64,000 nucleotides of DNA from Panulirus ornatus (GCF_036320965.1 NC_092225.1:60491108-60555107), one strand, 5' to 3'; numbered from the stretch's first letter, positions 50,985 through 64,000 are shown. Numbers and translations are program-made. Notes: generated by a model from the letters alone, not told the origin.

Positions 50985-51632
50985 TACTGGTCCAGTGGCC
51001 TGCGGTCCATTGGTGATGTGCCGGTCCAGTGGCGTGGTCAGCGACGGACGGTTAACGAGTGGTTCACTCAACGGAGGATCATTATTAGCCTGTGGTCCAC
51101 TCAGACACGGTTCAGTAGTCTGTGGTCCAGACGGCGTCGGTCCAGTAACCTGTGATCCAGACGGCGTCGGTCCGGTAACCTGTGGTCCAGGCGGCGTCGG
51201 TCCAGTAACCTGTGGTCCAGGCGACGTCGGTCCAGTAACCTGTGGTCCAGACGGCGTCGGTCCAGTAACTTGTGGTCCAGGCGACGTCGGTCCAGTAACC
51301 TGTGGTCCAGACGGCGTCGGTCCAGTAACCTGTGGTCAAGGGGGCGTCGGTCCAGTAACCTGTGGTCTAGGCGACGTCGGTCCAGTAACCTGTGGTCCAG
51401 GCAGCGTCGGTCCGGTAACCTGTGGTCCAGGCGGCGTCGGTCCAGTAACCTGTGGTCCAGGCGACGTCGGTCCAGTAACTTGTGGTCCAGGCGACGTCGG
51501 TCCAGTAACCTGTGGTCCAGACGGCGTCGGTCCAGTAACCTGTGGTCAAGGCGGCGTCGGTCCAGTAACCTGTGGTCTAGGCGACGTCGGTCCAGTAACC
51601 TGTGGTCCAGGCAGCGTCGGTCCAGAGGTCTG
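50985..51632. repeat. 30-bp GC-rich minisatellite, ~17 clean units plus irregular 5' units
   Basis: Unit cggtccagtaacctgtggtc followed by caggcggcgt repeats exactly every 30 bases from about 51,110 to 51,632, with variant bases at fixed positions (ggc/gac/aga before the final cgt). Upstream, 50,985-51,110 holds irregular ggtccagtgg / tggtccact versions. Because 30 is a multiple of 3, several frames stay open, giving decapeptide repeats such as GVGPVTCGPG (plus, 50,995-51,633) and LDHRLLDRRR (minus). These frames are explained by the repeat and are not evidence for a gene. Confidence 0.95.
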
Positions 51633-51689
51633 AGGGGTTGTTTATGCATGAACTGATTGGGAAACCGTTCGACCATCACCATCTCAGAC

Positions 51690-51780
51690 CGTAAATGGTC
51701 TAGTCATCAACGGTCCAGTTGACAACGGTTCTGTCGTCAACGGTCCAGCTGAGAACAGTCTGGACCGTTCGATAACGGTA
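51690..51780. repeat. Transition units between two minisatellites
   Basis: aacggtccagttgacaacgg, ttctgtcgtcaacggtccag and similar stretches combine the ggtccag word of the array before with the caacggt word of the array after. Confidence 0.6.
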
Positions 51781-51839
51781 GTGTTATCAACTTTTATGTC
51801 AGTAAACGGGACAACCATCACCTACCTCTCTGTTATAAC

Positions 51840-52285
51840 AGCTCAGTCACTATCGGTCACCGACAACGGTTCCGGTCATCAACGGTCACCGGCAACGGTT
51901 CCGGTCATCAACGGTCACCGGCAACGGTTCCGGTCATCAACGGTCACCGACAACGGTTCCGGTCATCAACGGTCACCGGCAACGGTTCCGGTCATCAACG
52001 GTCACCGGCAACGGTTCCGGTCATCAACGGACAGCGGCAACGGTTCCGGTCATCAACGGACAGCGGCAACGGTTCTGGTCATCAACGGTTACCGGCAACG
52101 GTTCCGGTCATCAACGGTCACCGGCAACGGCTCCGGTCATCAACGGACAGCGGCAACGGTTCCGGTCATCAACGGACAGCGGCAGCGGTTCCGGTCATCA
52201 ACGGACACCAGCAACGGTTCCGGTCATCAACGGTCACTGGCAACGGTTCCGCTCATCAACGGTCACTGGCAACGGATCCGGTTAT
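51840..52285. repeat. 29-bp GC-rich minisatellite
   Basis: Unit aacggttccggtcatcaacg followed by gtcaccggc recurs every 29 bases (51,865, 51,894, ...), about 15 units, with a second type carrying gacagcggc. The 168-codon frame 51,781-52,287 is a by-product of the repeat. Confidence 0.93.
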
Positions 52286-52552
52286 GAATGGACTGGTCGA
52301 CAACGTTGTTCATCAAGCAGTCAGTCCGGCCGCCAACAAGCGCAGTTGTGAACGTTATGCTGAACAAACGTTTGGACGCCGTGGGCGGTGGGAGAGGGAC
52401 GGGGGGGGGGGGGCGCGCTAGTCAGAAAAAGTGTTACTCACACTATGAAGAAAATGGGGTTGGGGGTGTGAGTGAGGGGTTGGGGGGCAAGTAATGGGTT
52501 GGGGGGGGTGAAGGTTGGATGGGGGAGGGAGAGAAGTCACTTACGTTTGGGA

Positions 52553-52555
<3 letters not shown>
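52286..52555. other. Unique G-rich sequence
   Basis: Contains a G-run at about 52,400-52,412 and ggggttggggg themes. No gene is seen. Confidence 0.5.

Positions 52556-52639
<84 letters not shown>
52556..52639. repeat. (CT)n microsatellite
   Basis: About 83 bases of CT. Confidence 0.98.
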
Positions 52640-52641
<2 letters not shown>

Positions 52642-52873
52642 GCGACCACTTAAGGCCATGTACTCACCACACTCGTAAGGGCAAAGGTCAATTACGCGCT
52701 CGTCTCCACCCCCCCCCCCCCCTCCCACTGTAAACCATTACACACTCAAGCCATTTTACGTTTTGCCTGCAAGTGCTTTCTAAGTGGACGATCAGTCACC
52801 ACTTGACAAAAGAAATGGATTGCCTGAACAGTTACATGAATAATAGAATACATACGTAATGAGTCCTTTATCT

Positions 52874-53381
<508 letters not shown>

Positions 53382-53450
<69 letters not shown>
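53382..53450. repeat. (GA)n microsatellite
   Basis: About 68 bases of GA. Confidence 0.98.
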
Positions 53451-53454
<4 letters not shown>

Positions 53455-53589
53455 GTTAAGGTAAAGAGAGGGACCGTGAGAAGGTGTCAATACATTATCA
53501 CAGTGAAACACCATTCCATTGACAGCCTCACCAACTTAGGCTACGTCATCAACATAGATACATCTTGGCCATGATGTGATCATCATCGG

Positions 53590-54040
53590 TGCTCCAACAT
53601 TACCCCACCATTACCACCACCGCCACCTGGACACACCATCAGCTTGACCACACCGCCGCCAACACCACCACCACACTACCACCTTGATTACATCATTACC
53701 TTGACCACACCACCACCATCATCACCACCTTGACCACACCACCACCACTACCATCACTACCTTGGCCACACCACCACCACCATCACCACCTTGGCCACAC
53801 CACCACCACCATCACCACCTTGGCCACACCACCACCACCACCATCACCACCTTGACCACACCACCACCACTACCATCACTACCTTGGCCACACCACCACC
53901 ACCACCATCACCACCTTGGCCACACCACCACCACCACCATCACCACCTTGGCCACACCACCACCACCACCACCATCACTACCTTGGCCACACCACCATCA
54001 CTACCTTGGCCACACCACCACCACCATCCCCACCTTGGCC
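53590..54040. repeat. CCA/ATCACC-rich minisatellite, ~30-bp units
   Basis: Units of the form accttggccacaccaccacc with a variable number of cca and atcacc triplets. His/Thr/Pro-rich open frames (53,762-54,072) follow from the triplets and are not counted as genes. Confidence 0.93.
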
Positions 54041-54239
54041 ACATTTTAATCACTAGCACACCATCAGTCTGACTCAACATCCACCATGATCGATCCGTCA
54101 ATCAGGGTGATCAGAAGTGAAATGAGACGCTCATTCTGTTACCGAGGGCCAAACAAACTCGGTAAATACAAACAAAACAAAAAGAATCTAGTTTTCAACC
54201 CTGTGAAACAAAGTACCAGCCCTTGGTAAGCTCTTTGGC

Positions 54240-54500
54240 CTGTCAGTGTGGGCCACGTCCCCAGACATGGACGCCCCTGGGTTAACTCGAGCCGAGTTAC
54301 AGGCTGTCGGCTGGCCAGGCCTGTCACAACCGTCTGTAGTCCTTTGCTGAAGTTGGTACCTATTCATCAACCGAATTTAGACACAAGGATGAACAGATGG
54401 GTGAGCTGTGGGCCGTCTGCCCCCGTGCCCGGGGATCGAACCCTAACCAGGGGATGAACAATCATGCACACGCCAACCACAACACCACCGAGGCGCCTAT
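54240..54500 (-). mobile_element. tRNA-derived SINE, antisense
   Basis: On the minus strand: tRNA-like head gttgtggttggcgtgtgcat (A-box-like) and tagggttcgatccccgg (B box, complement 54,429-54,445), then cccatctgttcatccttgtg and attcggttgatgaataggta, the same body module as the SINE at 49,440. The body then continues with gtgacaggcctggcc-type sequence. Confidence 0.65.
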
Positions 54501-55384
54501 GGTCACTGAATTTCATCATTAAAACCATTGCAGATCTGGTAATCCTGTGACCAACATTATTTGAATGGCTGTATATCTATCCCTCCGAGAGGCGCTAGAA
54601 AAGAAAATAAGAATATCACAATCCTTACATCCCATTTTCGCCATGACCCACCTCACCACCAGGGAGAACCGTGAATAGTAGGGGAAAAAAAAAAAGGGAA
54701 CAGAGATTACCAAGTGTTCTGACACTCCGAAATCGAGATTTTATGCCGTGTTGTGGCTCATTGTCACTCTGGTGGACGCAGCGAATCCTTAACCTGGTAG
54801 AAAAAAAAAAAAGATTGCAGTTCCTTTATCCCTTTTGTCCAGTTCGAGAACTCTGACGAACATTAATAGATTTTACCTTCGCCTTTTCTTTTTTTTTTCT
54901 TTTAAGATATTCAATCGCTCATCGTTAAACCATGGTGTGTCCATCTCGTTCATTAAACCAAATGAATCCAGATCAAAAGACGCGGATTCGAACCACTCCC
55001 CCTCCCCCTAAACCCTGAGGAACGTTCTGCCATCCGTGGATTATCCAGTCATGCGACGACCTGTGCATGAGAGCACCACAGTGACGACCATGACAAGCAC
55101 ACCTTCCCGTAGTGTTGTGCGGATCATCCTCCACCTCTGACACCTCCATAACACACCCCCCCTTGCCTCCACCCCAGAGACAGCTTCACACCCCCACCCT
55201 GCTATCTCTCCTCATTCCTCTACCCCTGAGACACTACCCCACCCGACCTCCTCACACTGAGGTTCACACACTGGGGTGCATCATCACTTCGTTTTCATGC
55301 AGCTAGGTCCCCCACCCCCATTTTTGACTAATGCGTTCCAGAATACGTATAATTTCTAGATTGTCTATAGTGGTATATAATTCA
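54501..55384. other. Unique sequence, no gene seen
   Basis: Includes short A-runs and a C-rich stretch 55,130-55,320 with loose ctgagacac repeats. No supported gene. Confidence 0.5.
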
Positions 55385-55569
55385 TCTAATGATAATAGTG
55401 ATAATAATAATAATGATAATAATAATAATGATGATAATAATAATAATAATAGTAATAATAATAATAATGATAATAATAATGTAAATAACAATGAAAATAA
55501 TAATAACAATAATAATGATAATGATAATGATATTATTATTATCATTATTATTGTTATTGTTATCATTAC

Positions 55570-55624
<55 letters not shown>
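55385..55624. repeat. (AAT)n / (ATT)n mirrored trinucleotide tract
   Basis: 55,385-55,530 is AAT/GAT/AAC triplets on the plus strand. From about 55,532 it switches to ATT/ATC triplets, the complement type. The two halves can pair as an imperfect hairpin. Confidence 0.95.
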
Positions 55625-56094
55625 GCCACTATTTTTCCTTTTTCACTTTGCTTGTGGCCACGTCACGCTCCTTGACGCAACTTACCTTTGCCCTTTTGGG
55701 TTTTTAGCGGACGTGAGGTGAGGCATGTGAGGAAGGCACCGGGCGAGCTGACCCACCTTCCTATTGACGGTAATAAACCATGGCGGGAGGACAAAGGTGT
55801 CTTGACACGCCTCAACCCAGGTTCGGATCTCTTAACTTGCCCAATTAGAGAAACCTCCCCCCACATTCCCCCACCCACCCACCCACCCAAGGACCCTAAA
55901 CACTTTGGGCGGTTCCACGAAAAAAAAGAAATGGAAAATAAATCATAAGGAAATTGTAATAATATAGATTATTATTCGCCCGTATTGTATTTAACGTGAA
56001 ATCTACCGCGATTACTGGGTGGAGATAGGCATGAATTTAGTCAAGATTCTTATAGATGGAATAATTAGATACTAATGATAGATACATAGATAGA

Positions 56095-56097
<3 letters not shown>
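55625..56097. other. Unique sequence, no gene seen
   Basis: No supported feature. Confidence 0.5.

Positions 56098-56170
<73 letters not shown>
56098..56170. repeat. (GA)n microsatellite
   Basis: About 72 bases of GA. Confidence 0.98.
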
Positions 56171-56173
<3 letters not shown>

Positions 56174-57657
56174 TGAATTCTAATAGGTAGAGTGAGAGAA
56201 GAATGAGTAGAATGAGGAATACAATATTAGTGATAACACTCCCCACCCTCGCATTTCTCTCCTCGCATTCTTGTACACGAGGAGCGGTTATCACTGTCTG
56301 TGTGTGTTGTTCTCTGGACTTTCTGGTGAGAGTCTGTTCTTAACTACCCGGCTCTTCCATCCCCTGCGTGAGCTCTGACCGAAGCTGACTGTATTGATGA
56401 GAGGTTCCTGACACTGGCTCGTGTATCCTCTCCACACAACAGACGTTGCTCTAACTTTCCTCCATCCCCTTGAACACGTTGGTCTGACCTTTTAAACACG
56501 ATGGTTCAAGGAACGACCCATAAGCGCGACCTTTTGTCACCTCGCCTTTAAAGAGTAAGGTCAAAGGCCGGTCAATCACACCCACGAGGTTATACCATTA
56601 CCCTCTAAAAGATCGTACAGTCTGCGGTGATCTAGATTACCTGAGATAAAACGAAGGATTGAATCTTCGTAACACTATCTTTCTCATGATTTGTTCTAAA
56701 GGTGAAGTGATTCGCTTCAAAGATCATACGTACTTCTCGTTCCAAGACTTCCTGAGGTGACGTCTCCCTCCACTGTCTCCAGTGCCAAATATAGATATTG
56801 AGCTCCATCATTCCTCGGAAATCTCAGGTGGATATTCGGTTGGCTTACGTGTGTAACATGCTCCTTCCCCGTCTAAACACATAAACCTTCTGGACTCATC
56901 GCTCAAAGAGGCTGAAGCGGAAAAGATTTTCAGTCATATAGGAATGACTGTTCAGAACTACTTTGATAATATTTTTCTAATTTGTAAGACTCCTCATATC
57001 GACGGTATATTGAGGCAATACCTCAAGGTAACAGACACATATTAGCAACTTTGTGACAAGGTAGTTATAGTAATTTACTCATTTCGACGTCTTTCGAGCT
57101 TATTTCGATATCTACATTGTTATTCTTTCTCTTGGTTTTTAATGAATCAGTTCTTTCAATCGGATTCTACTTTTTTAATGAGAATGATTGAAGTATATCA
57201 TCTTAGTGCCACTGAGCTCATATCGTCTTATCCACCGGTATTGCAGTGGACAGAAAATCTCTCCGTATTACACAAGTACGCAGGTAAATACACCATGCCG
57301 CCTCTCACGACCAAACCTTTGTGGACCTAAATGTCTTAGTAATATTCTAACTACGAGCGTACTGTGTGTTCTACAACTACCGTATTTTCTGTCGTCTACA
57401 CCTGGCCTAAGTACACCCATCAAATCCCTCCAGGGAAAGGCTGAGTATCGTGTTGAGTTGAAGCGAACTTAGACCCGTGTTATGTCTGTGACTATGGCGG
57501 GTATGCAGAGAAGATGCAGGATATATATTGACACAAGAATAATTGGATTATGAAGCGATGGGCATCTGTGATTGTGTCTAATGATACATGAGGTCATGCG
57601 ATGGATTGCTCGTGTTGACTGTTGTGGCAATCTCAGCGAACTGGCTTGTGAATAGCT
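56171..57657. other. Unique sequence, no gene seen
   Basis: Contains aaggtcaaaggccggtcaat at about 56,558-56,577, a possible nuclear-receptor direct repeat, but no recognisable gene. ORFs up to 94 codons have no motif. Confidence 0.45.
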
Positions 57658-57777
57658 GCTGTGGAGGTCTTAGTAAACAGTCATCAGTCTGTTAATTGCC
57701 TAGGACTTCTTAGTGAACAGATATCACTCTGTTAATTGCTGCAGAGTTCTCAGTAATAAGACATTATTGTATTAATC
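57658..57777. repeat. 40-bp tandem triplication, diverged
   Basis: Units at 57,658, 57,698 and 57,738, each gc(t/c)...g(g/a)tcttagta/gaacag and ending tctgttaatt or a variant. Confidence 0.85.
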
Positions 57778-58637
<860 letters not shown>

Positions 58638-58759
58638 GTCACACGATATAGATATAGTCATTTTTCCTCCCTCCCTCCCTCCTCCTTGTCACGCCTCACA
58701 AAACACAAAACATTTCTCGCTCTGTCACACACCGGATCGCACACCCATGTTTCATGTCC

Positions 58760-58826
58760 TCCCCTCCTCCTCTTCCTCCTCCTCCTCCTCCTCCTCCTCC
58801 TCCTCCTCCTCCTCCTCCTCCTCCTT
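58760..58826. repeat. (TCC)n trinucleotide tract
   Basis: About 60 bases of TCC/CCT. It produces poly-Ser, poly-Pro and poly-Arg reading frames. Confidence 0.96.
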
Positions 58827-59037
58827 TGCGTGGACCTCATTTTGTCCTTATTTGTCGGAGTCTGCTGAGCACCGGCCAGGCGGCAGAGGGAGGGGGAGAG
58901 GAGGCAGAGGAATGGCATCTGTTGTCACCTAATTGTCTCTGTTCGGATCGTGACGCGGACCAAAGGTGGCGCTGACGGCGCAAGAATACAAGGGTCGCGT
59001 CATGGTGTATCCATACACCCAGTTGGAGGGGACACAC

Positions 59038-59040
<3 letters not shown>

Positions 59041-59136
<96 letters not shown>

Positions 59137-59138
59137 GA
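59041..59138. repeat. (GA)n microsatellite
   Basis: About 97 bases of GA with one GCGA break. Confidence 0.98.
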
Positions 59139-59369
59139 AGGGAAGGGAAGGAAAGTGAAAAGGGAAGGTTACTTGGAATCGAGATGTGAAAGAGAGAGAG
59201 AGAACTTAGATTCTTGTATAATCTCTGGACAGGACTGTCTCCTCATAGGTAATCGTAGATAGGTAATCATAAATTAGTAATCATTAGCAACTAATCACAA
59301 ATAGATGATTACGCGAGACAGAGGACAACGAGATTGACAATAAGAACAAACACTCACACCAACAAGTAA

Positions 59370-59372
<3 letters not shown>

Positions 59373-59404
<32 letters not shown>
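59373..59404. repeat. (CA)n microsatellite
   Basis: About 32 bases of CA. Confidence 0.95.
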
Positions 59405-59406
<2 letters not shown>

Positions 59407-59990
59407 ACGTAATGCTCAAGTTTGACTATGTGTAAAACGAGGATGTTAAAAGAGGAATGGTGAGACAAGACCTAAGAGGGAGATATAAGAGTGGAAAATC
59501 CACAAACCACAAATAGTCCTTTTTTTTTTTTTTTTGCATAGACCAGGGGTGGAGTTCCGTAGCCAGGCACCAGGACATTGTCGCGAGAGCATCTGTGAAG
59601 TGTATAACGAAGGAACGGGAATAAGGGAACCTCTGGCTTCAAATACAGAGGACACGTTTAAGGAAGAGGGAAGAGTGGTTGAATAACAGATGCCAAAAAG
59701 CAAAAGGGCTTCCAGATATGATGTGCCGAAGATACACAGGCGACACTCTAGCCAGCCAGCATTTGCAGGGTATAAGAAAACTACGAACGAGTATACCAGT
59801 ATAAAAATGGAGGAACAAAATAGAGAAACTTTGATAGTAATATTGTGGCAGAGTGTAAGTCCAGGACTTTCCCATAAACTCATCAGGGAGTAAGTTTTCA
59901 TTTAAGAAGTTGGCCAATCTCAAGGGATTGAGAGCGAGGAATTGTAGTATAAACATTACAACCTCTTTCTCTAGCTTGTGTATATGTTTG

Positions 59991-59993
<3 letters not shown>
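59405..59993. other. Unique sequence, no gene supported
   Basis: A 151-codon minus frame (59,446-59,901) is interrupted in spirit by a poly-Lys run from the T-tract at 59,519-59,535 and matches no family that I recognise. Confidence 0.4.

Positions 59994-60067
<74 letters not shown>
59994..60067. repeat. (CT)n microsatellite
   Basis: About 72 bases of CT ending in (CA)n. Confidence 0.97.
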
Positions 60068-60077
<10 letters not shown>

Positions 60078-60239
60078 AATAGACCCCAATAAAAGATCTG
60101 AATGCTCTGGCCTTTGCGAAACTGCCAATAACGAAGCCCTCCCCCGCCAAGCCCCATGACCTTTGACCTCTACCCCCCTGCAGCACCGTCATGAATAGCC
60201 CCAGTGCATGCTACTCTGGTCGTGGGCATTACGCCAAGG

Positions 60240-60830
60240 CTATGCAACCAACCCCGCTCCCCCCTCAACAACGAACTCCCTTGCCACTCGTTCTTATACC
60301 CTTTAGTCTTCCCTTCTCCTCGCTTCTTGCACTTATCGCTCCTGTGATATCAGCCCCATGTCTTGCCTCACTATTCTCACCACCCCTTATGTCTTGCTCC
60401 ACCATCCCTTACCCTTGCATCATCTCCCGTAACACTCCTCATCTTCCGCCTCACCTCGCTTATCACTCCCCAACCCTCGCCTTCTCCTCCCTTATCATTT
60501 CCCAACTCCTGTCTTTCCTCCTTAGCACTCCTCACCCCACACTTTCCTCCCTTAGTGCTCCCCAGCTTCCGTCTTTCCTCCCTTAGCACTCCCAAAGTCT
60601 TACCTCACCTCATATTACTCCCCATCAACTGTTTCAACTCCCTCATTGCTCCCCCAGCTACCGCCTCACCTCCCTTAGCACCACTCTAAAATCATGCCCG
60701 AACTCCCCAAATCTTCATCTCCCTTGTTCTTCATTCCTTCCACACACACACCCGGCATTACTCCCTCCTCCCTGGCTACACTTCCCTCACCTCCCTCCAG
60801 CCTCCACCTCCCCAGTCGTCATCGCTACTG
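60240..60830. repeat. Pyrimidine-rich region with worn tandem repeats
   Basis: Plus strand strongly C/T. Loose units around tctttcctcccttagcactc recur near 60,510, 60,541 and 60,572, and weaker ones on both sides. Long open frames here are low-complexity Ser/Leu/Pro and not credible genes. Confidence 0.65.
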
Positions 60831-61029
60831 GTACAAAGGTAGCGTCATAGCGGCAACGTTTCCCGCAGCCAGCTGTGGTCTTCTTCAAGGCCGGTGTGTG
60901 TGTACATCTGGCGTGCGGGCCACAAGTTGCTCGCCCAGGAGGATGAACAAAGAGGAAAAAGAAGGGGAAGAAAGAAGGGGATAAGAGGGAAAAAGGAAAT
61001 GAGTTATAATGAGAATGATAAGAAAATGA

Positions 61030-61085
61030 ATAAGAAGAAGAAGAAGAGAGAAAATGAGTTATAATGAGAATGATAAGAAATTGAA

Positions 61086-61116
<31 letters not shown>

Positions 61117-61212
61117 AAGAAGAAGAAGAAGAAGAAGAAATAGAAGGAGAAAAAAAAGAGGGAGAAGAAGAAGAAGAAGAAAAAGAAGAAGAAGAAGAAG
61201 AAGAAGAGGGAA
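61030..61212. repeat. (GAA)n trinucleotide region with a 66-bp duplicated lead
   Basis: GAA/AAG triplets 61,089-61,140 and 61,165-61,206. gagttataatgagaatgata occurs at about 61,001 and again near 61,054, so the flank is duplicated as well. Confidence 0.93.
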
Positions 61213-61865
61213 GAAGAAAATAGGTTCTAGGCGTGAGCTGAGTTATGTAATCACGAGACTAGAACTTATATGATTTTTTTTAGTCTCATTTTCTAATCCA
61301 TTGTGTCTTTATGTTTAGAACGACAAAAACAACCATAGCTCTTGTACACTAGCGTGGCACGAGAGTGGCCTGACATTACTCAAGAGAAGGGTAGCGAGGT
61401 GAGCGATTCCTGGGCAACGTTACTTGCAACATGCAACACCTGCAACATCAAGAAGCACATGAACAGTAGCAGTTGCCACATGCAACGGCCGCAACATGAA
61501 ATAGGAGAGAAGAAATAGCGCAACAACCACAGGAACAGTCGTACTCGTACACATGAGTCATCACAAGTGTTCTAACTAACAAAAGCAACAAGGAAATACG
61601 CCCTCCCCCCCTCACCAACCACCCGACCCCACCGAAACAATAAAGGAAATGCGAGTAGAAACGAGAGTTCCCTCTCAAAACCTTGTCATCTGATAAAGTC
61701 AATAGTACTAACAAGGTATTGTAATTTATTTGACATTCAAATAGTACGTAATTTTTTGCCTTGTTATTTTTTGCTCTCTTTTAGGCTTGAGTTTTGAGGA
61801 TGAACAGTGTTATCATATCTTGACAGTTTTACTGATAGGAATCAGCAAATCTATTGAATATAGAA

Positions 61866-61868
<3 letters not shown>
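61213..61868. other. Unique sequence, no gene seen
   Basis: 61,420-61,500 has loose tgcaacatgcaac repeats. Nothing else is supported. Confidence 0.5.

Positions 61869-61921
<53 letters not shown>
61869..61921. repeat. (AT)n microsatellite
   Basis: TA repeat of about 53 bases upstream of S2. Confidence 0.97.
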
Positions 61922-61924
<3 letters not shown>

Positions 61925-62050
61925 CTACGTCTCTTCGTTGTATATCAACTGACTGTTATATTTCTTTCTTGTATATCCCCTGATGATGTGACTATTACAC
62001 GAAAGTGCATTTGGGAACTTATCGTGTTTCATTTCCCCATGGACTCATAG

Positions 62051-62052
<2 letters not shown>
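61922..62052 (+). mobile_element. Short element S2, full copy
   Basis: About 130 bases: gtgctacgtctcttcgttgt, tgactgttatatttctttct, cctgatgatgtgactattac, acgaaagtgcatttgggaac, ttatcgtgtttcatttcccc, atggactcatagga, with (AT)n on both sides. Fragments are at 25,007-25,062 and 47,217-47,270. It has no coding capacity and no tRNA-like boxes. Its class is unknown. Confidence 0.75.

Positions 62053-62134
<82 letters not shown>
62053..62134. repeat. (AT)n microsatellite
   Basis: TA repeat between S2 and S1 copy 8. Confidence 0.97.

Positions 62135-62898
<764 letters not shown>

Positions 62899-62975
<77 letters not shown>
62899..62975. repeat. (AT)n microsatellite
   Basis: TA repeat of about 76 bases. 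Confidence 0.97.
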
Positions 62976-62981
<6 letters not shown>

Positions 62982-63009
62982 CTTAGTGAAGGGAAAGATT
63001 CTAGCTAGT

Positions 63010-63215
63010 GTTTAAGACAAGCAAACCCGGTAGACAGGTATACAGACAAGTGGTAGACAGATGACAGATTGCAGGTGAGGGGAAGGTAAACAGGTTTTAT
63101 ACATATGGTAAACAGATGTTGGACAGATGACAGATGAAGACAAGTAAACAGGTGTTATAAAGGTGTTAGATAATAAACGGATGATAGGTGAAAGCAGGTG
63201 AACAGGTGAGGGCAC
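63010..63215. repeat. Degenerate ~45-bp minisatellite
   Basis: Worn units share gtagacagatgacagat(g/t) and aagtaaacaggtgttata (near 63,050, 63,085, 63,118, 63,142, 63,185). Confidence 0.65.
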
Positions 63216-64000
63216 TAAAATCCTAGGAATATCGAAACAAAGGAGTCGAATTCAGGGGAAAGACTCTAAGATATTCCAGCTCAGTGACAGAAGTCAAGAG
63301 GAAGGAAGAGTAGGAGGCGACAGTCCCTTATGTAGACAGATGAGGAGGACACACTGGGCAGAATGGGAGACACTGTCACTGGTGAACTGATCTGGCTTCC
63401 CAAGCATTACAGTGAGGGGATAAGTCCAACAGAATGATCCAATAAGGCTACAGGATCGCCTTGTGTCATGTATACTAACCCTGACAAAGGTTTACTGACG
63501 GTATGTGAACGATCCAACCCACACAGCAGGTCCGAATGCACGCAGTTTTAGAAGAGGGAAAAAACATCGCAGCATAAAACAGACACTTTCACTAGACGCT
63601 AATTCTATCTCCTCTCATATTCCCAAGCACAAGTCACAGGGCAAAACCCGCAGTAAAGCAGGGTAGGTGTACCTTGTCGCGTCAGCGTTAAAACGAGTGT
63701 CTAACACGGACCAGTGAGAGACTTTATGGCACCGTGGCATGCACGACTTGTTCAACAGTGCCAAGGAGAGGAGGTGGAGGGGGCATCCTCAACACGTATT
63801 AATCACCAGCTGCATGACTTGAGGGATGAGAGAAATTCTGGTTGAGTAGGGTGTGCTTGTAGTGCACGTCCGCTCAAAACGGCCACCATTTGACATGCTG
63901 TTGCCTCTCTGGAGGGGCAGGCAGCGCTAGCTGGTGGTCCTCTGTAGATGAGGATGGGTTAGCCCGTGGTTCCTCTAGATGGGGTTGTGTTGGATGATGG
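63216..64000. other. Unique sequence, no gene seen
   Basis: The last ~80 bases (63,920-64,000) begin a loose ~38-bp repeat (ctggtggtcctctgtagatg, cccgtggttcctctagatgg). Otherwise nothing is supported. Confidence 0.45.

Noticed and set aside
50995..51633. 212-codon GVGPVTCGPG repeat protein, and 193-codon LDHRLLDRRR frame on the other strand
   Set aside because: Both come from a 30-bp minisatellite whose period is a multiple of three. There is no start context, splice structure or frame preference.
51781..52287. 168-codon repeat frame
   Set aside because: By-product of the 29-bp minisatellite, which cycles frames by itself.
53762..54072. His/Pro/Thr-rich frames of ~95 codons
   Set aside because: Triplet repeat (CCA/ATCACC) translation, not a gene.
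59446..59901. 151-codon minus ORF with hydrophobic segments
   Set aside because: Runs through a T-tract giving poly-Lys, and no family is recognised. Hydrophobicity follows from A/G-rich plus-strand composition.

Overview
The window looks like intergenic nuclear DNA of a decapod crustacean. The evidence is the very high density of long (AT)n, (GT)n, (CT)n and (GA)n tracts, a non-LTR retrotransposon family present in many copies, short AT-flanked repeats, tRNA-derived SINEs and the absence of any recognisable intact host gene. From memory the 3' UTR of the retrotransposon resembles repeats of spiny-lobster-type genomes, but that is an unverified impression.

Positions 1-16,740 are almost entirely one LINE family (called L here): AP-type endonuclease plus reverse transcriptase in a single ORF of about 1,000 codons, RTE-like in layout. 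Four sense copies (A 1-3,628, C 4,520-8,140, D 8,861-12,352, E 13,233-16,738) lie head to tail. A and D each end against an inverted 3' fragment of L and an (AT)n tract. A, C and D share three premature stops, an FADD-to-FADN change in the RT active site and a 43-bp triplication in the 3' UTR, so they multiplied by segmental duplication of a dead copy and not by retrotransposition. Between C and D lies a 583-base stretch with only one cytosine (8,281-8,863) that still shows endonuclease-like motifs.

Positions 17,000-23,200 are mostly unique sequence with a homogenised 68-bp minisatellite, a decayed PIF/Harbinger transposase domain (18,703-19,061) and a diverged ~180-bp triplication. Positions 23,240-26,110 are a nest of inverted L fragments, short elements and AT tracts. 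Positions 26,110-35,600 are unique DNA with simple repeats and old degenerate minisatellites. Positions 35,690-45,900 hold a palindromic pair of tRNA-like SINE heads and a second head-to-tail L array (36,797-38,452, 38,476-41,675, 41,700-44,900). The last copy keeps all visible EN and RT catalytic motifs and is broken mainly by one extra G near 44,207-44,212.

Positions 45,900-64,000 are unique DNA broken by microsatellites, SINEs, two adjacent GC-rich minisatellites (30-bp unit at 51.1-51.6 kb, 29-bp unit at 51.84-52.29 kb), a CCA-rich minisatellite and more AT-flanked short elements.

The most interesting inference is that a ~240-bp short element (S1, eight copies) is built from the 5' leader and the 3' tail of an L-type LINE with the coding region missing. 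This is the same architecture as RIME relative to ingi in trypanosomes. L, S1, a second short repeat S2 and a tRNA-like SINE all terminate in (AT)n, so AT tracts act as the common junction for most mobile DNA here.
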